From assembly GCA_030340625.1 (NCBI GenBank), contig JAOPHQ010000586.1, positions 186,001 through 250,000 on the forward strand: a DNA stretch of 64,000 bases, given 5' to 3'. This stretch comes from Merluccius polli. Lineage: Eukaryota; Chordata; Actinopteri; Gadiformes; Merlucciidae. Of this stretch, positions 1 through 13,167 are shown in pieces (position 1 is the first letter of the stretch; every line of letters starts with the position of its first letter). Below the pieces are notes generated by a model, which had not been told where the DNA came from, did no database searches, and saw only the letters and a list, made by a program, of their open reading frames with translations. Made by a program: the position numbers and the translations under genes.

Positions 1-1068
1 TGACCTGGCACTACAGTTCACAGCACATTTATTTAGATTCCATCTGCTTCGAATTAAGGACACACGCACACAGTCATCTCCATGGTGTGGCTCCCCGGGA
101 AACAACCACTGTTGATCGGTATCAAATAAGCTGCTCCAACTGGCCGCGCGAAAGGAGAACAGCTGTCTGTGGTTTAAAAGAAAACAAACTGGAATGGGGG
201 GAAAAAAAACAAGGAAAAAAAATTGAGCCTTCCAATTGTAGGCCTAATGGTGACCTTGAAGTCTGCGAATGCTGAAAAGACATAAGCAGAAATATAAGAC
301 ATATGAAAGAGGTATGATCCTATTATATCTGCAGTAGGACTGAATCAAACTAAACTAAAAAACAACACTACCACCTATCAGAATGTCACTTTAACTGTTC
401 CAAGCGCACATTGATGGGGGTAAATATGTCAACCATGGTCTCCCGTAGGTGGGAGTGATCCCCCCCCCCCCCCCCCCCCCCCAACTGTGAGTGTCTTATG
501 TTTTACTTTAATATTTGCCTTTCGCCACTAGAAGCCTTGTGGCACACAGAGCCTGATTAGCATACAGTATGAATAATAAATTAGCCTTTTACACAGAGCT
601 CTGTTAAAGCCTGTGTTATTCATGCACTGCACTTATATAAAGCAAGCTGCTACTCTGCATGGCAGGTAGGACAGACAAACTTCCTGTGTTGTTTGGAGTA
701 TGAATTATTCTTTAGGACTCCTCTATACACATTGAAGGATGATTTTTTGTTTGTGTTAACTTTAAGTACAATGAAATAATTTAGCTTAAGATAACAAACT
801 TACACTATAACACTCTTGGCTCTTAGTAAAGTGCCCACAGATAACAGATAAGTTAACTTTGTATGCACACAATTACAATTACCATGATATTGTGACATGC
901 ATTCATGTCCATTTACACTAAATGGTGTACAATGTCACTTCTGAACATTACAGATAACCGCCATCTAATTAGTTAACGTTCCTGTTGGCCAAGGTTTTAC
1001 AATATTGTTTATTTGACATTGCACAAGTACTATACAACGAAATGTGGTCTCTGCATTAAACCCATCAA
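1..1068. other. AT-rich non-coding DNA
   Basis: No gene or recognisable mobile element is seen. The stretch holds a run of 23 consecutive C at 460-482 and otherwise unique-looking AT-rich sequence. Short open frames here have no domain-like composition and I treat them as chance. Confidence 0.5.
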
Positions 1069-1069
1069 C

Positions 1070-1290
1070 TAGCTGCAGCACTAGGAGCAGTGGGCAGCTG
1101 CAGTGCAGCGCCTGGGGACCGACTCCAGGTCTACTGCCAGTGCCTTGGTCAAGGGCACAGGCAGGAGAATTAACCTAGCATGTATGTATTATGGTGTGGG
1201 AGGAAACCAGAGCATCCGAAGGAAACCTACATGAACATACAAACTCCACACAGAAAAGTCCCCCCCCCGGGGTTCGATCCCAGGACCACT
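1070..1290 (+). repeat. SINE-like dispersed vertebrate repeat
   Basis: The block has the wording of a very common fish repeat: GCAGTGCAGCGCCTGGGGAC, then TGGTGTGGGAGGAAACCAGA, then CAAACTCCACACAGAAAAG. It ends at a C-run followed by GGGGTTCGATCCC, which resembles a tRNA-type B box (RNA polymerase III internal promoter). Seen: the wording and the B-box-like site. Inferred: a decayed SINE or SINE-like repeat. I cannot name the family with certainty. Confidence 0.6.
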
Positions 1291-3690
1291 TTTTTAGATC
1301 TAGTAAACAAACAAGAGCGTGGTTATGCCTCCATGATTCCTTAACTGTTCAGTTAGAGTAAATTAGGTTAAAAGGAACAGAAACATGGAAGCCATTCCAA
1401 GGATGAAATTGTGCAAACACTGATGAAATCTGATGGTGTAAACAGGAGATTACAGAACACTGTGAATAGTGTTGTTCAGCAAAATTCAGGGTTTTAAATA
1501 TCTACTTTAAACACAAGTTTTCAGGGTTCAATAACTCATTAAGATCATGTACAAAGAGACAAGGTAGGAGACATACGTATAAATAAACCAAGGTATAAAT
1601 AGCCCTTCCCACTGCACATTTCGGCATTCAAGCTAAAGCTAAGCACTTGCAAGAAATGTACGCTTTGTATGCATGTATTCTTTCAGGTTGACTTTGATTT
1701 CAACAGGAGGCAAATAGATGTATGGGCTCTTAGGGAAACCTTAGTTTTCTACAAAGTGCAGCAAAATGTCAGTCACTTAGTCTATGATGTGACACAACCA
1801 TGGTGAAGGGACTGGATTTTTTTCTTGAAAGGCTTGAAAAGAAATGTGACATAAAAAAATGATGTTTTAAATGTGAAGTGTCCCCACACTATTTTATGAG
1901 ACACTGGCTTAATATTTGGCAACTGTATTGCCAGCCTGCTTCCCCAGGCATTTGCTGTTAAAGTTAGTAAGTAAGCAATTTAAAGTTGAAGAGAATTGGT
2001 TAATTAATCCACATGCAATGTCACAACTTAGAACACGTTCCCACTGGCTGTCGCTGTTGCCATGAGGGGGATTGCAATATACTGGTGATGTTTAAGTAAT
2101 ACAAACAAAGTGTTGCGTGGTTAATTGCCTTTTCAAGAAAAACAATCTCACAGGTGAAGTTTATTCACTACAGATGCAAGATGTTTGAATAATTACATTT
2201 GAAAAAGTTTCCAATCTAGTAGCAAGCTGTGCTGTGTAGTAGCTAGCTTGATTGAATGGCTTAAAAGAGTGATCAGTAGCTACACTTTACCCTCCGCATT
2301 TTAATTATATGTACTTGCATTGTGTCCATCTTTGATGTCGCCTTCAAAACACCTTCAAAACTCTGTGATCCATCTTTCTCACTGTGCCAATTTCCTTAGA
2401 CTCATAATGCACCACATATCCTTCCGGCAAAGTAAATACACTTTGTGATTCAGAAAGAAAGGCAAACATAATAGAGGCCCTATTTAATTAGCATGGCTAA
2501 AAATATGTCTTGGGTGTGAGCCCAAAATAAAAACTTGCCATGTTATGTTTTGATCCATCTTGTGCACCACATGGATTTTATGTCTCACAAGAATTGTCAG
2601 AATACGAAGATAGCCGCATTTATAGCCGCAGCTCTCAGTCAGAGAAGTTGGATTTGACAAAGTGACTTTGGCTATGTGGAGTCTTGTGGACACAGCAGCC
2701 CAGCAGGGCTTTTCACAGCCCCCTGCCTCTTCTGTATCACTCAAGTTCCCCGATTAACAGAGGCATTGAAGCTGATGACGGAGGTCACTGAGAAAATGTA
2801 GGCATGGTTTGGACTACACATAGTAATATTCAAGTAATATATCTTCCCCTAAGATTGGTTGGAATCCTTTTAATGCTAAAAACTCTTGCAATGTAATTTG
2901 ATCATTATTTCATCACTTTTTTTCAAGCAAGACATGCATAAGCATTAGAATGTGATTGAAGGATTGAAGAACTGTCTTCATTGCGTAAATTCACACACAT
3001 CATCAAACATACATGCTAACTGGGTTTATTTTTGCAAGCAAGACATGAAGGTAGCATACATTTTGTAGTATCTGATGATAGTACATTGGATTTAAATCAT
3101 AACATTTTCTATAAATATTAAAATGTTCACAACTACCAAATAGCATTTGTCTGGAAAGGACACCTATAGTAATGATTAATAGTCAACAGGAAAACTGCAT
3201 AAGAAAACACATGCATTTCAAGTGTGTCGGCATTTCATGTGTTTCTCGTCTCTAAATCATTGTTATCATTCGAAAATATGGCATTGTTGCTTCCCTGCAG
3301 GAGCAGAAGATGTCATAGATGATGTAGCAGCTACTCATTATCCCAGTTGCTAGTACAAGGACAAAGTAAATGCCCCATTTCTAATTATCTCTCTCTCTCT
3401 CTCTACACACAACAGATACAACCTCAACCCACACCCTGTGGAAGTGCCATAATGACAATCCAGGACTAATAGAACTAGCTGCAGCTGATATCCAGTGAGA
3501 CCAAGAGCCTGTCCTACATTGCATGGCACCAAATAAAGTTCAAGTAATAAGTGAGTCACATGACACCGATTCTCCTAACAATAAAAGTCATCCGCCCCTT
3601 AACTTAACAGGGAGATTGACTAACCTCAGACCAGCGGAGGGAGATGACAAAGCTGCTTTGGAAAAGGGAGAACAGTCGGGTTAAATGCTC
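1291..3690. other. Non-coding DNA, nothing recognised
   Basis: About 2.4 kb of AT-rich sequence with no domain-like reading frame, no paired terminal repeats and only a short (CT)n run near 3390-3405. It may include unique host intergenic DNA. Confidence 0.45.
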
Positions 3691-4040
3691 TTAGGCAGAA
3701 TCGTCAGAACACAATTGTTTTGACAAATGATATTGATGTTTTAGTGAAGCCAGGCGAGACAGTTACAATGGTTTGATCACCTAGACCGGTATTGCCCTTT
3801 AAGGCTGCCAGATGGTGGACCTGGCAAGTAGGTACTGGTACTGAAATGGATCCCCAGGACCAGAAAAAGACTGCTTTTGCCACTCTTGGGCCTGTATGTG
3901 GAGTGGATAACGTTTGGCCTGTGCAACGCCCCTGCAACATTCCAGTGGCTGATGCTTGTTTAAAAAGCTCTACAACGTACAATCATGGACTGAAGCTGCA
4001 AATCCGAAAGTGTCACCTGTTCTTTTGATTTTGCCCATTA
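3690..4040 (+). pseudogene. Ty3/Gypsy reverse transcriptase relic
   Basis: Reverse transcriptase copies retrotransposon RNA into DNA. Across shifting frames one can read pieces typical of Ty3/Gypsy RT: MVDLASRYW near 3812, EMDPQDQKKTAFAT near 3845, FGLCNAPATFQWLM near 3913-3955, and LKLQIRKCHLF near 3992-4024. The order matches the family (palm, then the NAPATFQ segment, then the LKxxKC segment). The catalytic YxDD segment is missing between ATFQ and LKLQ, where an internal deletion must lie, and several frameshifts separate the pieces. No LTRs were found nearby, so this is an isolated pol fragment. It is not functional. Confidence 0.75.
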
Positions 4041-7000
4041 GGTTGTAGGCTTAGGATAGGGTATTATTATACTATGGCATCTCAAATTTTTGGTTGATTT
4101 TGTTTCTTTACAGTGACTGACTCTCTGACACATCCACACAAAGGAAACATCACATGCATCAAAACAAATATAACTGATATTAACGGTGGCACTCTTTTGT
4201 CCCCTTGAGCAATGTCTATTTCCGAGGCTGTGGATTGCTTGTTACACATGCTGTTTACAATAAAGTTGTGGCTCTGCCTGTCACATATCAACTATCTGAT
4301 GAGGGCCTGAATATAGAATCCATTAAGTGTTTTTTTTTTTTTTTTTTAATCCTTTGTAATCTTACATATATGCATGCATTTGGCTTTCATAATAACTTGA
4401 TAATTGTAAAGATTATCATTAAGGGAGCAGCTTGCAGCATCTAATTTAGAAGGGATTTCAACATGCACAGTTGGAGTATAGGGCTTACTGGTTCCCCTGT
4501 TGTGTGCTATTTGTCATTATATGACTGCTACCCGACACAAAACCGCCAGACTTCACAGCATGTACTTAATGATATTTGTGTATCCAAAACTCTCTCATTA
4601 ATTACACTGAATTAGTTTAATACTAAAACTAAATAAACCACAAGCAAACATAAATGTGTATGTTGGGAGTGTAATATTTCTACAAATGTAATAAATGGAT
4701 AAAAACCGCAAATTAGTATCCTGTATTGCAGACTTGGAAATGTGTTAGTATGCACATCCTTGTGTCAAATAGGCTATTTAAAGCATTTGGCAACTTAGAA
4801 AAATAATAATGTTCTCTATAACAGTCAGCCATTCTAACATTTTCAAAATAAATGTCACGCAAAACTCATCAAACCAAAATACAACGATGTAAATTGCATA
4901 GGCCTTTTGAAGCTGAAATACAAAATGTGGAGTGGATTAAATTTAATGAATATCCAGATTTTGTAAAGCTTGCAAACCAGGAAATACACCCATATAACTA
5001 GCTATTGCAGGAACCTTGTCTGCCATCTCACCGCAACCTTTTGTCTGCATTTGATTTTGTTCAATTATTATTATTCAATTCAAGTGCCAATGAGCAAATA
5101 AGATAATGGAATACATTTGATTCAAAACAAAGACCAAATTGCATTATGATTGTGTGGTAGAAATGGCACTGGCCACAGCATTATGAAGAGGATACTACGT
5201 CTGCCAGAGAAAGAGAAAAGCAACTGAATACATGGAGGGAAGCAATGATCTGATTATCGCTTTCTTGCTCAATCTCACTCACTGTTGTTTTATACATAAT
5301 GTATAATAGAATAAGATATACATCATTCTAAATATAAATGTACAATACATTTGTGGACAGAACTGAGCCGTGACAATGGGGCCCAATGGTTTACTTCATC
5401 CTGCAAGGCTGGGTCATGAAATGCCCAAGCCAAGACTAACACGAGAAGAATAAGGAAAGGCTTCACTAAAAGGATTTACACACTTGCCATCATCATTCCA
5501 TGTGTAAGTCCTGCTGTAGCTCAGTTTTCGCCATAGGCTTCAGTCAGAGCTTCAGTGGTGTGTGGGGGGGGGACCTTCCTTTATCATTTAGGGAAGGCAC
5601 TTTGCTGAGCACCTGTCCAAGAAAGGGGCTATTAGGGCCTTCAATGAAAAGGGGGCTGTGGACCTAATGGTTGAGGAACAGCGCTTGTTTAACAGAATAT
5701 TGCTTCCTTTGGACTGTTCGATGAGTCAGTGCGGCCGCGGTGCAATACTCTTGCCGGAGGACTGCAGCAGTGTTCAGTCTGTCATTCGGCGCGGTTACTC
5801 CCAGGCGAAGTGTGTATTTAGTCAAGGCAGAGCTACTGATGGTGATTAATGAGTGGCCCCATTCGCTTCCTTTCCTCTGACCTGTGCTGCCACCGTCTCT
5901 TTGCATTGAAGGGAACCTCACAGATAGCATCACTGGAGCTGTACACAAGGTGTCCTTTGACACCTCCACTGCCCTCTCCATCCCTACCCACACAATCTGT
6001 AACTGCAGTCGTTTGACGAGTAGAGTGAATGAGCATCTGTCTTTTCCAAGATTCAAAACTGCTTTTGCTTTTCTTCTGTCGTTATGGCCTTGATGCCAGT
6101 TTGAGGTCTTTCCACCGCCCTTGCTCTAGCACCACAAGAAAGTCCATCATACACCAACAACTGTAAACGTACATTTAGGTTGTTGGCTTTGAACGTACAC
6201 ATTTTTAGGAGACTAAACATATCAGTCTATTAGGTTGTTCTCACTGGTTGATCAGGTTGGTTTTCCATGTATTTATCTGGAAATGTATGACAACAATGAC
6301 ATGGTTTTTTCATGACAATGTCTGAGGTATGAATGGCTCTGTGCTTGCTGGAGGCACGTGGACCATATGTGGATGTCACCGCTTTACACAGTTTGGCAAG
6401 TATAAACAAGCCTTTAGCCCCCTCATGTCCAAATTATTATTTTCTACGAGTTTTTAAGTCTTGTAACTATGAGTAAAAGCTAGAGGGATGAACATTAAGC
6501 TAAATAGCAAACACTGCAAGTGAGAAGACTTTTTTTTCTTTCCTTTTTTGCAAACCTACTAGCCAGCTCTCATGTGGTGGAGCACAGTTCAAGACATACC
6601 TACTTCCCCACCTCCGTGTGCTATGATAAGTCTACTAAGTCCCTAGGTAATGCACCTTGGATAATAGCTGGGAGGATGTTCGCTGGCTCTTTGAGGACTC
6701 TACGTTTGTGCGGCTCCAGGCTACAACTCTCAGAAAAGTAGACGGACAACTTTCTGCTTCACAACATACACCACACTGTTGCAAATACTCCTGACACTGC
6801 CCCTAGTTCTAGGCTTTTCAACTCTGATCATAGTTGCAGCACCAACGGGGAGGTGAAGGCGTCTACGATCAGGCAGGGGCAGACTTGGCACATTTCAATG
6901 AAAAGCCATACGCACACACATGCTAGAAATGTGTTGCAGTTAATCCATGGATGTTTATATGAATTGAAGAGGAGTAGGCACCTGAAAATTGATTTAAATA

Positions 7001-7855
7001 CTGTTCGGGTCACCCTAACGCAACGTTAAAAAGTACATCCACCAAAGTGCTATTTAGATTGTTACAAATAACCAAACACTGTATGCATTTATTGGCATAC
7101 GAATGGATGACAATGTGTTCAGTTTGAGATCCCTGTGAAACACGAGGCATGGGTAAATCCAATACTGCGTTCAGGCTACGTCTCAAAGACGTCCCTTGAA
7201 AGGTTATTCCATAAAGTTAATTTGGATATTTAGCATAATTAAAATAATTAATAATGTGTGACAGTTGCTCACCACAGGTGCATCAGAATAATCTTACTGC
7301 AGATAGGGACTAAAGCAGTGTTGAAGAGAACACCTTGAAACAGGATGTTGTTGGCAGGGTAGGTAGTCTGTTTCAAGGAAGGACAGATTCACATGTTACT
7401 ATGTTACGCAGAGGTCCCGTGGGTCTATATAGAGATTGAGGTGTTGCATCCTGTATGTGAAGTGAGAGTGAGGCAGGTCAACTTGTACAACTCTACCACC
7501 AAAAAATAAAAATAAAAGTGCAGCAGCACATAAATGGTTATTCCTTTTCTTTGTCACCGTGGTATTTTTCTGTCATCTTTCTTGTATTATGCTGCAAATT
7601 GCAAAGACAACAGACATACCTTGACAGCTTTTCACCCCTAGTGTACACCAAAAGTGTGACCACAAAGACAGCCAGTCTACAAACGTAGTTGACAAAGATA
7701 ATTGACATACTGTCCTGGAGAGGAAAGAGTTCTCGGTGGAGATGCAGATATTTACAGTTGACTAAATCAACCATGCTAAATAAATGAACAAACTTTAAAT
7801 GCCAAATCTGTCACATAAGCTGATCGCCAAAATAGTTTGTTATTTGAATAAAAAA
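4041..7855. other. Non-coding DNA, nothing recognised
   Basis: About 3.8 kb without a supported gene. It contains a T-run at about 4331-4348. The 130-residue open frame on the minus strand at 5664-6056 has no recognisable motif and overlaps open frames on the other strand, so I do not call it. This is the longest stretch here that looks unique rather than repeat-derived. Confidence 0.45.
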
Positions 7856-9418
7856 GGTAGGATTTATTTTGTGTGCGAGTGTGTGTGTGTGTGTGTGTTG
7901 TTGTGATGGTGTGAGAAACGCTTGTGCTCATTGTTTTTACTTCTTTCACTTGTTTTCTGATTTAAATATTGTTTTGTTTTGTTTTTTTTCAAAAACACAA
8001 TTTTTGTGATGTACAGAAATGAGGAAGGGGAATGAAAGGTTTGCCAATGGTGACGTTATTGGTTTTTCTCTTTTTCTCTTTCCTGTTTTCATTTTTTGAT
8101 TTGAGCAATGTTTTTGACTGAGTATGTTGTTGTAATGTGAATGATTATGTATGATTATGTAGTTGTAGTTAAGATAGCGGGAATTTGCATATTTTTGAGT
8201 TTATTTATTAGCAAAGAATAGGGATAGGAGTAGATAAGCATGTGCTTCATCATACTCCTTTTTGGACAAGGAATGTTTATTAAATGTATTGGTTATTTAG
8301 GTTTTTATTTGTACTTATATATTTGTTATATACTTTTTCTTTTTTTTAAATGTTCAAAATAAAGTATTCATTCATTCATGTATCACTCCGCTTTTCAGGT
8401 GTTCTAATAACCTCGTTCATTACCGATCAACAGACTCTTATTTCACTGGTTGCACAATACATGGATGAAACAGAGATAAATGTACATGATACAAAGAAGA
8501 AGCTGGCCTGCGGTAACGTGTAGACCTAAACAAAGTAGCACAGTAGTGGGCAGGAAAATGTTTGTGTTGCTCGGCAACAGTCCAGTCCCAGTCAAGTTGC
8601 AGAACTATTGTGTTGGCAGAGCCAAATAAATGATTAAATATACAAACAAATCATAATCTGTTGTTGTTTATTAATGTTAACTCATAAATGGTGCTTGTAG
8701 AACTGTTGTATGCAAGCAAACGGCTGTGGTTATGTTTGGCACTTGGCCAGAGGACTTGTACCTACTACCGAATCACAGCCGTGCTGTTATTCAGTATAAC
8801 AGCACTCGTGATATTGCTTAACTATGCCACTGGGATTGCCCATCTGGAATTCATCTTATCTTACTGATAGCTTTTATGTAATGTGCTTTGATTCTAAGAG
8901 TAATGTTTTATTTGTTACTCCTTTAACTGCTTCTTCTGACTCCAACAAAACTGTACACTGTTCTTCCCTCAAGGTTAAATACAGTGTGTGATATGAATGG
9001 TATTGATCACTGTGATGTCTTCTGCAGTTGCTTTGTGATAGACATACAGTACATAGCAGCAGAGAGGCAATTTGGGATGTCTAATCTGTGACCCCATTGG
9101 TTTCTGGTGGGGGTGGTGCTACTGCCCAGAACATTGTTGTTACTTCCTTAGCTATAGCTAGATTGCCAAAGTTTCTATTTTTGTGAACCTTGTTTCTTTC
9201 TGTTATGTTTAAATTCATGACATTTATAATTGGAGAGAAACACAAAATTAACTTGTGTTCAAGTTATATAAGTTGTGATAATTTTGTGTCTAGGCTCAAA
9301 CAAAAAAATATATATAAATCAGAAAACTTCAGCATGAAATAAGTAATAATGAGCACAAGCGTTTCTCACAAAACACACACACACACACGATAAACCCTAC
9401 CTTAATATAAATCCTACC
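7856..9418. mobile_element. Fold-back element with long imperfect inverted ends
   Basis: The left end reads GGTAGGATTTAT, a (GT)n run, then GTGAGAAACGCTTGTGCTC (7911 on). The right end carries the reverse complement: GAGCACAAGCGTTTCTCAC (to 9369), a (CA)n run, then ATAAATCCTACC (to 9418). The inner 22 bases (7911-7932 and 9348-9369) match perfectly. Such paired ends suggest a DNA transposon or fold-back element of about 1.56 kb. No transposase is visible inside and I could not fix a target duplication, so the superfamily is unknown. Confidence 0.55.
8180..8385 (+). repeat. LINE 3'-end-like repeat with ATTC tail
   Basis: The sequence AGGAGTAGATAAGCATGTGC, then CATACTCCTTTTTGGACA, a T-rich stretch and a final AATAAAGTATTCATTCATTC resembles the 3' untranslated end and short tandem tail of fish non-LTR retrotransposons. 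It contains an AATAAA signal. It lies inside the fold-back element at 7856-9418. Family assignment is from memory of the wording and is tentative. Confidence 0.5.
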
Positions 9419-9905
9419 TAATTATGTCTTACCCAGTCTACAATTTATGGGTGATATTAAAACCAAATCTTTTGAAAATGTCTCATTTGGAAATGCCATT
9501 AAGTCTTGATGTCATACTAAAAAGCTTGCCCATGTTTATATGGGACAGTCTTCCCACCATGATCTCTGAATAAGGGTTCTCAACAGTTAATGATGCTTTT
9601 ATATTGGTATCCATTCTTTTTATTCTTGTGCAAAGTGCAAATCAGATGGCCCAAATAAATTATTTCTGGTGCTACCTCTGCAGTTCATAAATTATGATCC
9701 AAAGTGCAAATAAGTTCCACGAAGCATATTATCTGGAAATGTGCTTTTTAAAATGTTGCACTTAGGAAATAAAAGTTACTCATAATTACAATGGCAGAGC
9801 ACCTAAATTAGTATACCTCAATTACAAAAAGGGACCATAAAGCTAAGCAGGAGTGCCTGCTAAATGACTAAATAGTAATTAGTAAGAAACAAGTAAAGAC
9901 TAGGC

Positions 9906-12200
9906 CAGGGCTACTCAATAGGTGGACTCCGGTCGGGATCCGGACCCAAACGCAATGAAATTCGGACCGAGAAAAAATATATATATTTGTTGTTTTTTTT
10001 CATAGTGATCCAAGTGAGATTTCATTGGCGTGTGATTTCTGGATGTGTTTCCAATCACGTATCTATCTCCTGCCCAATCCAAATGTCGTATCAGTGGTTG
10101 TATATAACATCACTATGGCAACTCATTGTAGCCGCGAGCGCAAGGTCTGCGAGAGTTTTTTTCCCTCCGCGCGAGTCTGTCGTCATCAGCAGTCATCAAA
10201 AATCATGGCGTGCTCCAAACTTGACAAAAAGCGAAAGGTGGATTCTGAAAATCGTGAATTTAAGAAAGAGTGGACCGACAAATATGCATTTGTGCTGCCT
10301 GCGGGGAGCACGAAACCAATGTGTTTAATCTGTAATGAGACAGTTGCCCTTGTCAAAAGTGGAAACGTGAAACGTCATTATGAATCAAAGCATGGCCACT
10401 TCGAGCAAAATTACCCACAAAACTCTGAGGTAAGGACCAGAAAAATAAGCCAAATGCAAGCATCATACCAAGCAACACGCACTATGATAGTCAGGTCAGC
10501 CACACAACAGGAGTGTGCAACTGAAGCCTCACTGCGAGTGGCATGGGAGTGGCAAGCACAAAAAACCATTCACTGACGCGGAAATCGTGAAGGAGTGCAT
10601 GAATGAAGTAGCAATCGCTCTGTATGAGGGAACTCAAAAAGATGACATCATACAAAAAATAAATCCCTGCTGATGATTTGTTGAACCAAATGAAATTAGC
10701 TGTTAAAAAGGCTAAATGCATTTCATTGGCTTTGGATGAATCCACAGACAACACAGATAATGCCCAACTTCTGGTGTTTGTCAGATTTTTTGATGAAGAG
10801 AGGGGGGAATTCTTTGAAGATGTGTTAGGCCTCACAACCCTTCATGGGCATACAAGAGGGGATGACATTTATGAATCAGTGATGGAGATGTTGAGAGACC
10901 AAGAGATAGACCTGAAGCATGTTTCCATTGCCACTGATGGAGCCCCAAGTATGACTGGGAGAGAGAGGGGATTAGTGTCCCGCTTAAAGGTTCATCACCC
11001 TGACCTCATTGCATACCATTGTGTCATTCATCAGATGGTTTTGTGTGCCAGCCTTGGAAAGGAGTACTCAGAAATCATAAACAGTAATGAGACTTGTCAA
11101 TTTTTTGAGGGCATCATCTGCTCTGCAGCATCGCTTGCTGCGCTCATTCCTCACAGAGGTTAATGCAGAATTTGATGATTTGCTTCTACACAACAATGTT
11201 AGGTGGCTTAGTAAAGGCAAAGTGCTAGAGCGTTTTTGGACACTACGGAAAGAGCTAGAAACGTTTCTGTTGAATCAGAAGAGTCCAAAAGCAAAACCAT
11301 TTGTGGGATTCCTGCAAAACAATGAAAAAATGGAAATTACTGCATTTCTATCAGACATTACTTGCCACCTCAATGATCTGAATTTGAAGCTCCAGGGCAA
11401 AAATAACACAGTGTGTAACCTCATGTCAGCTATCCGTGCTTTTCAAAGGAAACTGGAAATATTCAAAAATGACATACAGGAGGAGGGCCTGCTTCACTTC
11501 CCAAAACTGAAAAGTGAAGCTTCAGGAACACAGCATCACAATTATGTGGAATTCCTGGACAAATTGATTGAGAATTTTGAAACCCGGTTTGGAGATTTCC
11601 CTCTGGGCAAAACAGGTCTTACTGTGTATTGAAAATCCATTCCTGGTGAAAAATATGACAGAATTCTCAATTGAAGCCCTGAAGGTCTTCCCATGGGCTA
11701 GTGCTGCTTCTCTTCAATCAGAGCTGATTGACCTTCAGGAAAACATTGCACTGCAAGAATCTCATTGTGACCCTGCCACCTTTTGGACGAAGATGGCCCC
11801 TGCAGCAGGTGTCCCCGTCTTGCAGGAAATGGCCCTGCACATTCTCACCATGTTCCCTTCAACATAGTCTTGTGAGTCAGCCTTTTCAACGATGACTATG
11901 TTGAAGAACAAATACAGGAGTACACTCACTAATGAACACTTACACCAGTGTCTACGCCTGGCCCTCACACCTTTTGTGCCCAAGTTTAAAGAACTGGTGG
12001 CACAAAAAATGTGTCACTTTTCACACTGATGTGGACAGAACACATCATCCTTTGTGCATAGTTCAAATGTTCTTTGTGGATTTACTGCCTTTTTTTGGTT
12101 CGGAGTTCTAATTTTTGAATTACACCGTCACTGTTTTGGACCCTGGACATATTTGAAATTTGGTGAGTGGACCTTTTGACTTTCTAATTGAGTACCCCTG
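9906..12200 (+). mobile_element. hAT DNA transposon, full length, 8-bp TSD
   Basis: The element is bounded by terminal inverted repeats: CAGGGCTACTCAATAGG on the left, and on the right the reverse complement of CAGGGGTACTCAATTAG. Both ends are flanked by the exact octamer GACTAGGC (9898-9905 and 12201-12208), the 8-bp target duplication expected for hAT. The 2,295-bp body carries a broken transposase gene on the plus strand. The exact target duplication suggests moderate age, while the gene has several frame breaks. It is surrounded by ordinary non-coding DNA. Confidence 0.93.
10205..12029 (+). pseudogene. hAT transposase pseudogene (GTF2IRD2/ZBED5-like)
   Basis: The transposase would cut and paste the surrounding hAT element. 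From the ATG at 10205 (MACSKLDKKRK) the order is: a C2H2-type BED-like finger (PMCLICNETV, then HYESKHG), the RNase H-like core with LDESTDNTDNAQ and SIATDGAPSMTGR, then NNVRWLSKGK, and the C-terminal dimerisation block SCESAFSTM to the stop at 12027. Breaks: a frameshift near 10545, a stop and apparent internal deletion at about 10670, frameshifts near 11090 and 11620, and a stop after TMFPST at 11865. The family resemblance is to the vertebrate GTF2IRD2/ZBED5 group. It cannot make an active enzyme. Confidence 0.85.
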
Positions 12201-12208
12201 GACTAGGC

Positions 12209-12307
12209 TATGTACCATGTTGGCAGCATGAGAAATTACCGTGTTTAATAGTATGTCTTAAATGTAAATGTTGCAATGGACATAACCCATGTGTGTGTGA
12301 CCACTGG

Positions 12308-12343
<36 letters not shown>

Positions 12344-13167
12344 TAGGATCATTGTCCACAATTATGAAATCACACTAAAACCTTTCAAAAATGAATATTT
12401 TCTGATATCCTGCTAGTACAACCCTGCAGGCCTTCCACACCCCCTAAATATCTCATGGGATTACACTCTAACTCTCTGATTCTAAAGAAGGAAAAATACA
12501 AAAACAATTGGATTGGATTGAAAAAAGAAATCCTGCAATACTTCAGTGGATTAAAAATATACTTGATCCATTTCCTCTTCAGACTGACAGAAATGTACAC
12601 GATTATTATGGCTACCTATGTTTATTAATGAGAGGATATATTATTAATGTTGTGTGCCACCTGCTGCCATCTACATTCCCCATATCCATCAATGTACATT
12701 AACCGTATACAATGTACTCATTATATACTTTATTTGGAGGCAGCATACTATTTTTCTTTGTTATTTCTTGTATGGGCTTTGTGCTTTTATGGACAGGATA
12801 TTGAAGACGGACAGTAAGTGGGTTGAAGAAGAGAGGGAATGACATGTAGCATAGGACACAGATTGTAAATTGAACCAGGGTCGCTACAAGGCTTATTGCC
12901 TACATGGTAAATGCATCAGTGATTTGCGCCACCAAGCCACTAGAGGCAGCATACTTTGAGAGAATTGCTACATTCCACCTTTGACTAATATCACACCTTT
13001 CAAAGGAAATCTGGAGATTACAATCTGCTTATGAAAATATTGTCCTGGGTCTTCAAGCATTTCATGAATATGTTATTAACCATTGTATCTTTTTTTTTCT
13101 TTGTTCTCATTGTTTAATGCATTCTTGATTGGTTAGTTTGTCTCATGTAATTTTGAGAGGAAAGATA
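12209..13167. other. Non-coding spacer with CA microsatellite and repeat
   Basis: This holds a (CA)n tract at about 12309-12340. At 12840-12955 there is a fish-type dispersed repeat (GACATGTAGCATAGG, then AACCAGGGTCGCTAC, then CGCCACCAAGCCACT) that looks tRNA/SINE-like. Nothing coding is seen. Confidence 0.5.

Noticed and set aside
5664..6056. 130-residue minus-strand open frame, the longest in the first 9 kb
   Set aside because: No recognisable motif, overlapping frames on the other strand, no splice signals or conservation evidence; most likely chance.
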